Shown here: one piece after another, positions 17,023-25,251 of the stretch | Numbering within the stretch: the first letter of the stretch is position 1 | Layout of the letters: each line of letters starts with the position of its first letter | Translations under genes and position numbers: made by a program | Assembly: GCF_007954365.1 (NCBI RefSeq) | Contig: NZ_VOLO01000001.1 | Coordinates: forward strand, 434,001-498,000 | From: Frigoribacterium sp. ACAM 257 | Lineage (GTDB): Bacteria > Actinomycetota > Actinomycetes > Actinomycetales > Microbacteriaceae | Reading direction: 5' to 3' | DNA: 64,000 nucleotides | Notes under the pieces: generated by a model | Database searches by the model: none | What the model was told of the DNA's origin: nothing | What the model saw: the letters and a program-made list of their open reading frames with translations, nothing else

Positions 17023-18378
17023 GTGACGGAGCGCCGCAGCCCGCTGGTCGCGCTGGGCACCGGCACCGTCCTGCTGGGCGGGTGCAACTACCTCTACCTG
17101 GCCCTGGTGGGGAACATCGTGGGCGGCGTCGCGAGCGCGCCCGTCTCGGTGCTCTGGACGATGATGGCCGGCATCGCGGTGGGGCTGTTCCAGCCGGTCG
17201 AGCAGATGCTCTCGCGGGGCATCGCCCGGGCACGCGACGGAGGGGCGTCGACCCGGCCGATCGTGCTGCGGACGCTGGGGCTCGCCGGCGTCGTGCTGGC
17301 GGTCGCGCTCGTGCTGCTGCTCGTCTTCGCCGAGCCCGTCGGGCGCCTCCTCTTCTCCGGGCAGACGGAGTTCGTCTACCTCTTCGGCGTCGGTCTCGTC
17401 GCCTCGACGGCCCTGTTCGCCGCGCGCGGCTGGCTGGCCGGCACGGGCCGGTTCGGACGCTACGGGCTCGAGATGTCGCTCGAGGGAGTGCTGAAGGTGC
17501 TGGGCGTCGTCGCCCTCGCCGCGGGCGGCGCGACCGATCCGCGGCTCCTGGGCTCCGTCCTGGTCGCGGCGCCGATCGCGGCAGCCGCCGTCGCCCTCGT
17601 CGGCGTGCGACGGGGAGAGACGGTGCCCGAGGCTCCGCACGTGCCGCCGACGCCCCGGTCGTCCGACCTGGCGGCCTACGCCGCGCTGACCACGGGCTCC
17701 CTCCTGCTGCAGCTCTTCGTCAACGTGGGCGTGATCCTCGCCCAGGTGGCCGTCAGCGGCGAGGCCACGGCCTACACGGCGAGCCTCGTGGCCGCGCTCG
17801 CGGTCGCCCGCGTGCCCCTGTTCCTCTTCAACGCGGTCCAGTCGCTCATGCTGACGCGGTTCACGGTCGACGTGCAGCGTGCCCGGTTCGCGGCCCTCGT
17901 CCGGTCCCTGGCCGGGTGGAACGTCGCCGTCCTGGGGCTCGGCGTCGTCTGGGTGGTGCTGGTCTGGCTCACGGGCGCCGTGGTGGTCTCGTGGTTCGGC
18001 GAGGGCTACGAGATCGCCACGACGGACCTCGTGCTGCTCGCCGTGTCCTGCGTGCTGCAGATCGTGACCATGGTCGTGACGCAGGCCCTGCTGGCCCTCC
18101 ACCGCGAGCGGTCGGCCACGCTCGTGTGGCCCGTCGGCCTCGCCGTGCTGCTCGCGGTGTACCTGCTCTCGCCCGCTGACCTGGGGACGGCCGTCGCGGC
18201 GTCCATGGTGGCCGGGACGGCGGCGACGGCGGCGGCCGCGACGGCGCTGGCCGCGTGGTCGATCCGTCGTGCGTCGGCGTCGGCCTCGGCCTCGGCATCC
18301 GAGTCCGCGTCGGCGTCGGCGTCAGGAGACTCGTCGGCGTCAGCGGAACTGGGCCGTGGGGCGCGCCTCGAGCCGTGA
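17023..18378 (+). CDS. Wzx-like polysaccharide flippase/membrane protein
   Basis: A 451-aa polytopic protein with 11-12 predicted helices and no large soluble domain, resembling MATE/MVF-superfamily lipid-linked oligosaccharide flippases. GTG start one base after wzt. The C-terminal 35 residues are an Ala/Ser alternating tail produced by GCGTCG-type microsatellite DNA. The last 39 bp overlap the convergent ligase gene. Finding a flippase-like gene coupled to an ABC exporter is unusual, because these normally serve alternative pathways; it may handle a different repeat unit. Confidence 0.75.
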   Translation: MTERRSPLVALGTGTVLLGGCNYLYLALVGNIVGGVASAPVSVLWTMMAGIAVGLFQPVEQMLSRGIARARDGGASTRPIVLRTLGLAGVVLAVALVLLLVFAEPVGRLLFSGQTEFVYLFGVGLVASTALFAARGWLAGTGRFGRYGLEMSLEGVLKVLGVVALAAGGATDPRLLGSVLVAAPIAAAAVALVGVRRGETVPEAPHVPPTPRSSDLAAYAALTTGSLLLQLFVNVGVILAQVAVSGEATAYTASLVAALAVARVPLFLFNAVQSLMLTRFTVDVQRARFAALVRSLAGWNVAVLGLGVVWVVLVWLTGAVVVSWFGEGYEIATTDLVLLAVSCVLQIVTMVVTQALLALHRERSATLVWPVGLAVLLAVYLLSPADLGTAVAASMVAGTAATAAAATALAAWSIRRASASASASASESASASASGDSSASAELGRGARLEP

Positions 18379-19653
18379 GCGCCACGAGCGCTTGCGCGCC
18401 GCGATGGCCGACGTCGCCACCACGAGCATGAGGGTGCCCTCGAAGAGCGCGTAGCTCTCGGCGATCGACACGACGGCGATCAGCACGAGGACGAGGGCGG
18501 GCCAGACGTAGGCCACGATCGGGTGCGACGACGCCGTGGTCCACGCCCTCACGAAGGCGAGGCCGCCGGCTGCGGCGAGCAGGAGCACGCCCACGAGCCC
18601 GACCTGGAACCACGTGTCGAAGAGGGCTCCGAGCCCGGTCGCGGAGGGGCGGCCCGCGGGCGTCAGGAGGGTCGAGAAGGGGAACACCTCGGTGGGCCAC
18701 TGGCCGACGAAGCCCCAGCCCTGCAGGGAGTTGACCTCGATCAGCTGCCGGAGGCGCGCCCAGAGCGCGATGCGGACGTCGACGTCGCCCGTGGCGTCGA
18801 CGGCGGGGAATATCTGCTCCCGGCTCAGCCAGGCGACCACGCCGCCCAGGGAGACGATCCCGGCCAGCGCGCCCTGGATGAGAGGACGTCGGGTCGGGGG
18901 AGCCTTCCGCAGCGAGCGCAGGGCCAGCCCCGCCACCACGAGCGCGAGGACCGCGGCCGCCGTCACGGGGGACCGCGAGAAGAGGACGCACAGCGCGGCG
19001 AGCGTGCACGACGCGAGCCCCAGGCCCTTCGCCACCGAGCGGGTCAGGTACTCGACGGCGAAGGTGACCAGCCCGAACGCGGCGAGGAACCCGAGGTAGT
19101 TCCTCGTGCCCGCGATGCCCTGGATGGGCCCGCCGAGGGCGAGGTCGCCCGCGATGCCGAGGAACCGGATGGGCTGGTCGATCAGGAGCCCGCTGAGGAC
19201 CTCGAGGGCCAGCGACGTCACCAGGAGGATGCGCAGGGCGTCACCGGAGGCGCGGACGACCTGCACGAGGTCGCGCCCGAGTGCCAGGTACAGGCCGAGT
19301 GCGCCGAAGGCGACGGCGTACGCGACGCCGCCGATCGTGGCCCACGTGTAGTCGCTCCAGAACACCGAGACCGCCCACCAGCCGAACAGGGCGATCAGCG
19401 ACACGGGCAGGATGCCGTGCCACTCGATGTGGCGGCGCTGTCCGAAGAGCGAGCACGCGGCCAACGCGACGAGCGACACCAGCACGGCGAGGGAGCCCGG
19501 CCAGCCGATCAGCGCACGGACGGCGTGCGCGGAGAACGCGTACACGACCACGGCGACGGCGAGCGCTTGGCTGAAGTGCCCGCCCGCGGAGAACCCGATC
19601 CACGCGGAGACGTAGCGGCGCACGGGCTCGTGCGCGCCTCCGGGGGATCCCAT
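18340..19653 (-). CDS. O-antigen ligase/polymerase-like membrane protein 1
   Basis: A 437-aa protein with about 12 hydrophobic helices. The large periplasmic-type loop near residues 270-330 contains DVDVRIALWARLRQLIE and GLGALFDTWFQVGLVG, corresponding to the Wzy_C/WaaL motif region that joins glycan units or ligates glycan to a carrier. ATG start. The 3' end overlaps the flippase gene in the opposite strand by 39 bp. Whether it polymerises or ligates cannot be told from sequence alone. Confidence 0.82.
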   Translation of the reverse strand: MGSPGGAHEPVRRYVSAWIGFSAGGHFSQALAVAVVVYAFSAHAVRALIGWPGSLAVLVSLVALAACSLFGQRRHIEWHGILPVSLIALFGWWAVSVFWSDYTWATIGGVAYAVAFGALGLYLALGRDLVQVVRASGDALRILLVTSLALEVLSGLLIDQPIRFLGIAGDLALGGPIQGIAGTRNYLGFLAAFGLVTFAVEYLTRSVAKGLGLASCTLAALCVLFSRSPVTAAAVLALVVAGLALRSLRKAPPTRRPLIQGALAGIVSLGGVVAWLSREQIFPAVDATGDVDVRIALWARLRQLIEVNSLQGWGFVGQWPTEVFPFSTLLTPAGRPSATGLGALFDTWFQVGLVGVLLLAAAGGLAFVRAWTTASSHPIVAYVWPALVLVLIAVVSIAESYALFEGTLMLVVATSAIAARKRSWRSRLEARPTAQFR

Positions 19654-19703
19654 CGCACCATCATGGCAGCCCGTGCCTCGCCGACCCGCCGCGTCGCCTG
19701 GGC

Positions 19704-19709
19704 TAGAGT
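19704..19709 (+). promoter_or_regulatory. -10 box TAGAGT for leaderless PPM synthase gene
   Basis: TAGAGT fits the actinobacterial TAnnnT pattern and ends 6 nt before the GTG start at 19716, so the transcript would begin at or very near the start codon. No ribosome site is present, consistent with leaderless translation. Confidence 0.55.
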
Positions 19710-19715
19710 CGTGCC

Positions 19716-20495
19716 GTGCTGCCCACGAACGACCCTGTCCACTCCGGCCGCGGAGCCCTCGTCATCATCCCCACCTACGACGAGGTCGACAACATCGAGC
19801 TCATCATCGGACGCCTCCTGGCCGCCGTGCCCGACGCGCACGTGCTCGTCGTCGATGACGCCAGCCCCGACGGCACCGGCGATCTCGTGGAGCGCATGGC
19901 CGCGGCCGACGACCGCGTGCACGTCGAGCACCGGACGGGCAAGCTGGGCCTCGGCGCCGCGTACGTCTTCGGCTTCGGCTGGGGCCTGCAGCGCGGGTAC
20001 GAGTTCCTCGTCGAGATGGACGCGGACGGCTCCCACCCGCCCGAGCGGCTCCCGGCCATGCTCGCCCGCGTCGCCGCGCAGGCGCCGGACGCGCCGGCCC
20101 TCGCCATCGGCTCCCGATGGGTCCCGGGCGGCAGCGTGGTCAACTGGCCGGTCAGCCGACAGATCCTGAGCCGTGGGGGGAACACCTACGCCCGCATCGT
20201 CCTCGGCCTGTCGCTGAAGGACGTCACCGCCGGCTTCCGCGCCTACCGGGCCGAGACGGTCCGGGCCATGGACCTGTCCGGCATCGACTCCAAGGGCTAC
20301 TGCTTCCAGGTCGACATGACCCTGCGCGTGCTCGACCAGGGGCGCCGCGTCGTCGAGGTGCCGATCGAGTTCCGCGAGCGCGAGAGGGGCGAGTCCAAGA
20401 TGAGCCAGGCGATCGTCGTCGAGGCCATGGTGCGCGTGACGCAGTGGGGCGTCGCGCGCCGACTCGCGGCCCTCCGCGGCGCCCGGCGCCGCTAG
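19716..20495 (+). CDS. ppm1: Polyprenol monophosphomannose synthase (DPM1/Ppm1-type)
   Basis: A 259-aa soluble GT2 that transfers mannose from GDP-mannose to polyprenyl phosphate, giving the lipid donor used by GT-C mannosyltransferases outside the membrane. VIIPTYDEVDN near residue 17, VVDDASPDGTG at 45-55, MDADGSHPPE at 101-110 and the KDVTAGFRAYR and ERERGESKMS motifs are all diagnostic. No fused membrane domain is present. GTG start fits a leaderless promoter. With ManA, ManB and the GT-C-like proteins nearby, it ties the locus to mannose chemistry. Alone on the plus strand between minus-strand genes. Confidence 0.92.
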   Translation: MLPTNDPVHSGRGALVIIPTYDEVDNIELIIGRLLAAVPDAHVLVVDDASPDGTGDLVERMAAADDRVHVEHRTGKLGLGAAYVFGFGWGLQRGYEFLVEMDADGSHPPERLPAMLARVAAQAPDAPALAIGSRWVPGGSVVNWPVSRQILSRGGNTYARIVLGLSLKDVTAGFRAYRAETVRAMDLSGIDSKGYCFQVDMTLRVLDQGRRVVEVPIEFRERERGESKMSQAIVVEAMVRVTQWGVARRLAALRGARRR

Positions 20496-20529
20496 CCGTC
20501 ACTCGCTCGCCAGCCGTCGGCCGTGGGAC

Positions 20530-20559
20530 GCCGCCGGCCGCTGACCGCTGGCCGGCGGC
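20530..20559. terminator. Bidirectional hairpin between convergent genes
   Basis: A 10-bp perfect stem (20530-20539 with 20550-20559) with a 10-nt loop, located between the convergent ends of the PPM synthase and the 606-aa membrane protein genes. The right arm lies inside the duplicated segment described separately. Confidence 0.6.
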
Positions 20560-20601
20560 CTTCGGGTCGCTGACCGCTAGCCGGCCTTCGGGTCGCTGAC
20601 C
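20540..20601. repeat. Imperfect direct duplication at a gene 3' end
   Basis: Copy A 20540-20568 (29 bp) and copy B 20569-20594 (26 bp) are the same except for a 3-bp insertion and one substitution; a third partial copy (7 bp) follows. Copy B contains the TAG stop and last codons of the minus-strand gene, so copy A is a duplicate of the gene end lying just beyond the stop. Confidence 0.8.
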
Positions 20602-22397
20602 TCGAACAGGAGGTAGCGACCGTCGGCGGACGCGACCTCCGGGTCGACGTCGCCCGCGGCGGCCTCGACGAAGGGGCGCCAGCCCTGGGGGGCGTCGCTG
20701 TAGCCTGCCGTGTCGACCAGCACGGCGCAGGCGGACGTCTCCTCGACGGTCTCCGCGAACGACCGGGCGGTCCGTACGTCGGCCCAGACGTCCCAGCCCG
20801 TGGTCCCGCGGACGGACCCGTAGCTCCACTCGAGCTGGCCGGGTGTCGAGTAGAGGTACGGCAGGGCCTCGTCGTAGTCGTTGAGCTGGCCGATCTTGCC
20901 GCTGTCGGGGAAGCTCTTCAGCGGGAGCTGCACCACTCCGCAGCCGTCCGGCAGCGCCTCCTCGGCTGCCTCGACGAAGACGGAGGTCTGCGTCCCGTCG
21001 GTCGGGCGGATCGGGTACGCGTGGTCGACGCCCGTCACCTGGTCGGGCACGGCGACCGCGACGACAGCGAGGACCGCGGCCAGCTTCAGGCCGGCCTTCC
21101 TCGGCACCGCGTCGACGAGGAGCGCCACGGCGGCGAGGCCGAAGAGGATGAGGAAGATGCTCAGGCGGCTCCAGGCACGGATCTGCGGGCCGATGACGAG
21201 CGCCACGAAGACGCCGAGCCCGGAGACGATGTAGAACGCGAAGGTCCACGCGGTGGCGAAGGCCAGCACCCGGATCTGCGGGCGCGTGACGAAGCGCCCC
21301 ACCGCGGTCGCCTGCAGGCCCCGCCCCGACGTGGCGGTGGTGACGAAGACGACGGCGAAGAGCAGGACGATGCCGATCGACGCGAGGAGGGGCGCACCGG
21401 GCGGCTCCGTCGTCGAGATGGCGTTGCCCTTGGCGTACTCGGCGGCGAACTCGTCGAAGAACGTGAGGTCCGAGCCGGCCCACGGCGTGAGGAGGGTGAC
21501 GAGCTTGCCCGCGTAGTACTCCGACTCGCCGACGAGCCGGTCGTTCACGTAGGGCGCGTAGCGCTCGCCGAAGCCGAGGCCCAGGACGACGAGGGCCGTG
21601 CCGACGGACGCGGCGAGCGACCCGAAGGCGAGCGTGGGCCACGCGAGCTGCCTGACGCCCTCGCGGCGGACGAGCACGGCCACGACGCGAGCCGCCCAGG
21701 TCCCCGCGACGACGATGGCGGCGAAGACGAAGTAGTAGGCCCCGGTCGTGGCGATGAGGAGGCTGAGCATCACCACGGGGGCGCCGTGTGCCAGCCGTCG
21801 GGCCAGCGGCGACGCGTACCTCGCCCCCCACCGTCGGAACGGATCGGTCGACGGGCCGGCCGCGACGAGGACGAGGATGCCGGCCAGGGGGATCGCCCAG
21901 TAGGCGGCCAGGAACGCGTGACCGGCGGCCACGCGGAAGAAGTGGTACGGCGCGACGCTGAACAGCACGGCGAACAGGACCCCGACCGCCGGCCGGACGC
22001 GCACCGCCCGGAGGAACGCGTACCCGGTCACGGCGGTCGCCGCGAACGTGAGCAGGTAGTACAGGTTCAGCATCAGCAGGCCGCCGTCGAGCACCGTGGC
22101 CATGGCGGCCATGACCAGGGCCGACGCGACGTCGACCTGGCTGCTGAAGAAGACGTTCAGGCCGTCGGGGAACCCCAGGGCCGGGTTGTCGGCGAACGAG
22201 AAGGACTGGGTCGCCGAGGTGAAGAGGGTGTAATGCAGGATCGCGTCGTCCCCGCCGGCCTGCCAGCGCTGGGAGAGGTCGGCCGGGCTGATCCTGAAGG
22301 CGACGACGGCGACGGCGACGCTGATGATCGCCGCCGCCACCGCCCCGGCGAGGTCGATGAGGCGTCTGCGGACGGGCGACGGTGCGGCGGAGGACAT
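20577..22397 (-). CDS. GT-C/YfhO-like polytopic membrane protein (606 aa)
   Basis: A multi-pass membrane protein, paralogous in design to the 765-aa protein encoded at 11984. After the first helix there is an outside loop with GGDDAILHYTLF and FPDGLNVFFSSQVD, then VAPYHFFRVAAGHAF and further helices, and a soluble C-terminal domain of about 170 residues. Probably a lipid-carrier-dependent glycosyltransferase. The start at ATG 22397 is preferred because a TAnnnT box (TAAGGT) ends 7 nt upstream; an ATG 45 nt further upstream would overlap the preceding gene. Last gene of the unit that begins with the acyl-CoA dehydrogenase or ligase. Confidence 0.72.
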   Translation of the reverse strand: MSSAAPSPVRRRLIDLAGAVAAAIISVAVAVVAFRISPADLSQRWQAGGDDAILHYTLFTSATQSFSFADNPALGFPDGLNVFFSSQVDVASALVMAAMATVLDGGLLMLNLYYLLTFAATAVTGYAFLRAVRVRPAVGVLFAVLFSVAPYHFFRVAAGHAFLAAYWAIPLAGILVLVAAGPSTDPFRRWGARYASPLARRLAHGAPVVMLSLLIATTGAYYFVFAAIVVAGTWAARVVAVLVRREGVRQLAWPTLAFGSLAASVGTALVVLGLGFGERYAPYVNDRLVGESEYYAGKLVTLLTPWAGSDLTFFDEFAAEYAKGNAISTTEPPGAPLLASIGIVLLFAVVFVTTATSGRGLQATAVGRFVTRPQIRVLAFATAWTFAFYIVSGLGVFVALVIGPQIRAWSRLSIFLILFGLAAVALLVDAVPRKAGLKLAAVLAVVAVAVPDQVTGVDHAYPIRPTDGTQTSVFVEAAEEALPDGCGVVQLPLKSFPDSGKIGQLNDYDEALPYLYSTPGQLEWSYGSVRGTTGWDVWADVRTARSFAETVEETSACAVLVDTAGYSDAPQGWRPFVEAAAGDVDPEVASADGRYLLFEVSDPKAG

Positions 22398-22404
22398 CGG
22401 CTCG

Positions 22405-22410
22405 ACCTTA
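22405..22410 (-). promoter_or_regulatory. -10 box TAAGGT before the 606-aa gene
   Basis: Reads TAAGGT on the minus strand and ends 7 nt before the ATG at 22397. It overlaps the stop codon of the upstream ligase gene, so an extra, leaderless start of transcription inside the operon is possible. Confidence 0.4.
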
Positions 22411-23775
22411 TCGAGCGTCGGCTCCCTCGCCGGCCGCCACACGCGGCGCAGGTCGGTCGCGGTCCGTCCAGCCGTAGGCGTCGCGACGGGTCACCACGAC
22501 GACGATCACGAAGATCGCCCAGCCCCACTCGACGATGAGCCGCGACTCGGTCAGGCCGTGCACGAGCAAGAGGGCGAGCAGCAGCACGGGCAGCAGGTCG
22601 AGCGCGGACCACGCGGCCTCGCGCCTCACGCCGAGGACGCGGCGGTCGGTCGCCCACGACCACGCCCGCAGCAGCACTCCCGCCACGACGAGCAGGAACA
22701 GGACGAGGCCGACCCAGCCCAGCTGGAACCAGACGTCGAGGTACGCGTCGTGCGCCTGCAGGTAGACGACGCCGTTCCGCTCGGCGAGGTCGATGAACGG
22801 CTCGGAGATGGGGATCCAGTAGCTGACCCAGCCCCAGCCGACGACGGGGTGCTGCACGCCGAGGTCGAGGACCGCGGCCCAGATGTCGGTACGGCCGGTG
22901 AGGTCGCCGCTCCGCCCCGCCAGGGCGAGCAGCGGCTCCCGTGCGAGCACCAGCAGCCCTGCCGCGAGCAGGGCCAGCGCGGCGGCGACGCCGTAGACCC
23001 GACCGCGCCCCTCGACGGGCGTGGCCCGCAGCCTGGTCACGAGCAGGAGCACCAGGGCGACGGCCACGGCGCAGACCAGCGTGGTGGCCGACCGGGTGAG
23101 CAGGAGGACGACGACGGCGGCCGCGATGCCGACCCTACCGGCGTTTTTCGTCACCTGTGCGGCCGAGAGCTGCACCGCCGTCACGACCAGGGCGAGGAGC
23201 GCGAGCACGGCGAGGATGTTGCTGTTGCCCTGCAGTCCCTGGATGCGGCCCCCGGTGAAGAGCTCGGCGCGTGACCAGAAGAACGCGTCGGGAACGTCGC
23301 CCGAGCAGTCGGTGTAGACGGTGCAGACGGGCTGGCGGACGAAGACGCCGACGACGAGCTCGAAGAGCAACGAGAGCCCGACGTGCAGCCGGAGGGCACG
23401 ACCCAGCGCGACGACGATCGACGGCCAGGGCAGCGCCGACGTGACGGCGACGGCTCCGAGGGTCGTCGCGAGCGTGGCGACGATGCCGATCGCCGAGGCG
23501 GCCGGGTACTGCGACCAGGCCAGTGAGACGACGGCGAAGGCCAGCCAGAGCACGAGGAGGCGCGGCAGGCTCCGCACCCGTGGCGGGTGCCGCACGACGA
23601 CGACCGCGGCGGCGACCACCATGACGCCGCAGACCACGCCCCAGCCCCAGAAGCTCGTCGCGTTCCGCAGCACGTCGCCGCCGAGCAGGACGAGGAAGAC
23701 GATCGTGGCGAAGAGCGTGCGGGCACGCTCGGGAGGCGCCGGCGCGGCACGGCGAGCGGGGAGCGTCGTCGTCAT
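22408..23775 (-). CDS. O-antigen ligase/polymerase-like membrane protein 2
   Basis: A 455-aa polytopic protein with 10-12 helices. The main outside loop contains QGLQGNSN, SGDLTGRTDIWAAVLDLG and HDAYLDVWFQLGWVG, which are the Wzy_C/WaaL landmark segments. The loop before it carries two Cys (VCTVYTDC). It is more canonical than ligase-like protein 1. With two such proteins, one may polymerise repeats and the other may ligate product to lipid or wall. Start ATG is supported by a TAGCCT -10 box 7 nt upstream. Confidence 0.88.
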   Translation of the reverse strand: MTTTLPARRAAPAPPERARTLFATIVFLVLLGGDVLRNATSFWGWGVVCGVMVVAAAVVVVRHPPRVRSLPRLLVLWLAFAVVSLAWSQYPAASAIGIVATLATTLGAVAVTSALPWPSIVVALGRALRLHVGLSLLFELVVGVFVRQPVCTVYTDCSGDVPDAFFWSRAELFTGGRIQGLQGNSNILAVLALLALVVTAVQLSAAQVTKNAGRVGIAAAVVVLLLTRSATTLVCAVAVALVLLLVTRLRATPVEGRGRVYGVAAALALLAAGLLVLAREPLLALAGRSGDLTGRTDIWAAVLDLGVQHPVVGWGWVSYWIPISEPFIDLAERNGVVYLQAHDAYLDVWFQLGWVGLVLFLLVVAGVLLRAWSWATDRRVLGVRREAAWSALDLLPVLLLALLLVHGLTESRLIVEWGWAIFVIVVVVTRRDAYGWTDRDRPAPRVAAGEGADAR

Positions 23776-23782
23776 GCGGACC

Positions 23783-23788
23783 AGGCTA
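23783..23788 (-). promoter_or_regulatory. -10 box TAGCCT before ligase 2
   Basis: TAGCCT on the minus strand ends 7 nt before the ATG at 23775, compatible with a leaderless or near-leaderless transcript independent of the acyl-CoA dehydrogenase gene upstream. Confidence 0.45.
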
Positions 23789-23818
23789 GACGACGGCGCG
23801 CCCCCGCCGGGCCGGTGG

Positions 23819-25015
23819 TCAGACGAAGGCCGCCTGGCCGGTGATGCTGCGCCCGACGATGAGCGTGTTCATCTCGCGCGTGCCCTCGTAGCTGTAGAGG
23901 GCCTCGGCGTCGGCGAAGTGGCGTGCGACGTCGTAGTCGAGCACGATCCCGTTGCCGCCCAGCACCTCGCGGGCGTGCGCCACCGTCTCGCGCATCCGGG
24001 CCGTGGTGTAGGCCTTGGCGAGCGACGCGTGCTCGTCGCGCTGCTTCCCGTCGTCGAGCATCTGTGAGACCCTCACCACCATCCCGAGCGACGCGGTGAT
24101 GTTGCCGATGCACTTGACCAGCAGGTCCTGGATCAGCTGGTGGGCGGCGATGGGCTTGCCGAACTGGATGCGCTCCCCGGCGTAGGCCAGGGCCGCCTCG
24201 TAGGCGCCGATCGAGTTGCCGACCGCGGCCCAGGCGACCTCGGCCCGGGTGAGCCGCAGCACGGAGGCGGTGTCGCGGAAGGAGTTCGCCTGCTGCAGGC
24301 GGAGGCTCTCCGGCACCCGGACCCCGTCGAGCACGATGTCGGCGTTCTGGACGATGCGGAGGCTCTGCTTGTCCTCGATCTTGGTCGCCGTGTAGCCGGG
24401 GGTCGATGTGGGGACGATGAAGCCCTTGACCTGGCCGTCCTCGGCGCTCTTGGCCCAGATGATCGTGAGGTCGCTGAAGGTCGCGTTGCCGATCCAGCGC
24501 TTCGACCCGTTCAGCACCCAGTCGTCGCCGTCACGGGTCGCGACGGTGCGGAGGCCCTGCGCCGAGTCGGAGCCCGAGAGCGGCTCGGTGAGGCCGAAGG
24601 CGCCCACGAGCTCGCCGCTCGCCATCCTCGGCAGCCACTCGGCTCGCTGCTCGGGGGAGCCCCCGACACTGATCGATCCCATCGCCAGCCCGTTCTGGAC
24701 GCCGACGAAGGTGGCGACCGACGCGTCGACCCTGGCCAGCTCGAGGGCGACCCAGCCGCGGAACACGGCCGAGTTCTCGAACGGGCGCGTCTCCTCCCAG
24801 GGGAGGGCGAAGATGCCCAGGTCGGCGAGCCCCTTGACGATGCGCGTCGGGAACTCCGCGCGTGCCCAGTGGTCGTTGACGATCGGCTTCACCTCGGTCT
24901 CGAGGTAGTGCCGCAGGTCGGCCAGCACCGACTTCTCGCGGTCGGTGAGCAGGTCTTCGTACCCGTAGAAGTCGCTCGCGAGCGAGGTGAACGAGGTGAG
25001 GGTCGGTGTGGACAT
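23819..25015 (-). CDS. Acyl-CoA dehydrogenase, glutaryl-CoA dehydrogenase type
   Basis: A 398-aa flavoenzyme. FGLTEPLSGSDSA (near residue 147) is the FAD/substrate contact region, WVLNGSKRWIGNA follows as in the family, and YEGTREMNTLIVGRSITG near the C-terminus carries the catalytic Glu (about residue 377). The YEGT...GR-ITG form is characteristic of glutaryl-CoA dehydrogenases, which oxidise and decarboxylate glutaryl-CoA from lysine or tryptophan breakdown, but related enzymes use other acyl-CoAs. ATG start with a GGAG ribosome site. It has its own promoter and no other catabolic gene beside it; its place next to polysaccharide genes is probably incidental. Confidence 0.88.
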   Translation of the reverse strand: MSTPTLTSFTSLASDFYGYEDLLTDREKSVLADLRHYLETEVKPIVNDHWARAEFPTRIVKGLADLGIFALPWEETRPFENSAVFRGWVALELARVDASVATFVGVQNGLAMGSISVGGSPEQRAEWLPRMASGELVGAFGLTEPLSGSDSAQGLRTVATRDGDDWVLNGSKRWIGNATFSDLTIIWAKSAEDGQVKGFIVPTSTPGYTATKIEDKQSLRIVQNADIVLDGVRVPESLRLQQANSFRDTASVLRLTRAEVAWAAVGNSIGAYEAALAYAGERIQFGKPIAAHQLIQDLLVKCIGNITASLGMVVRVSQMLDDGKQRDEHASLAKAYTTARMRETVAHAREVLGGNGIVLDYDVARHFADAEALYSYEGTREMNTLIVGRSITGQAAFV

Positions 25016-25091
25016 CAGGTGGCTCCGTTGCTCCGTGTCGTGGTGGCGACGACCGGCGCCCGCGCGCCGTCGTCCCTGGTGAGACGCGGCG

Positions 25092-25120
25092 AGCCTAGGC
25101 AGGCAGGTCGGGAGCGGCAA
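25092..25120 (-). promoter_or_regulatory. Promoter of the acyl-CoA dehydrogenase gene
   Basis: On the minus strand TTGCCG (25120-25115), a 17-nt spacer and TAGGCT (25097-25092) form a good sigma-70-type promoter, giving a leader of roughly 70 nt. The same 236-bp divergent gap also serves manA, and contains a CTTGG/CCAAG inverted repeat (25125-25129, 25139-25143). Confidence 0.5.
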
Positions 25121-25251
25121 CGAGCTTGGTAGTTTTGGCCAAGACCTCCCCGCCCGGGCGCTCGGCCCTTTGTAGAGGGGGCCCAAGCCCGGCCGACAGG
25201 TCGCAGCGCACGCCGCCCGACGGGCACGACCCACGACACGCTCGGAGAACC

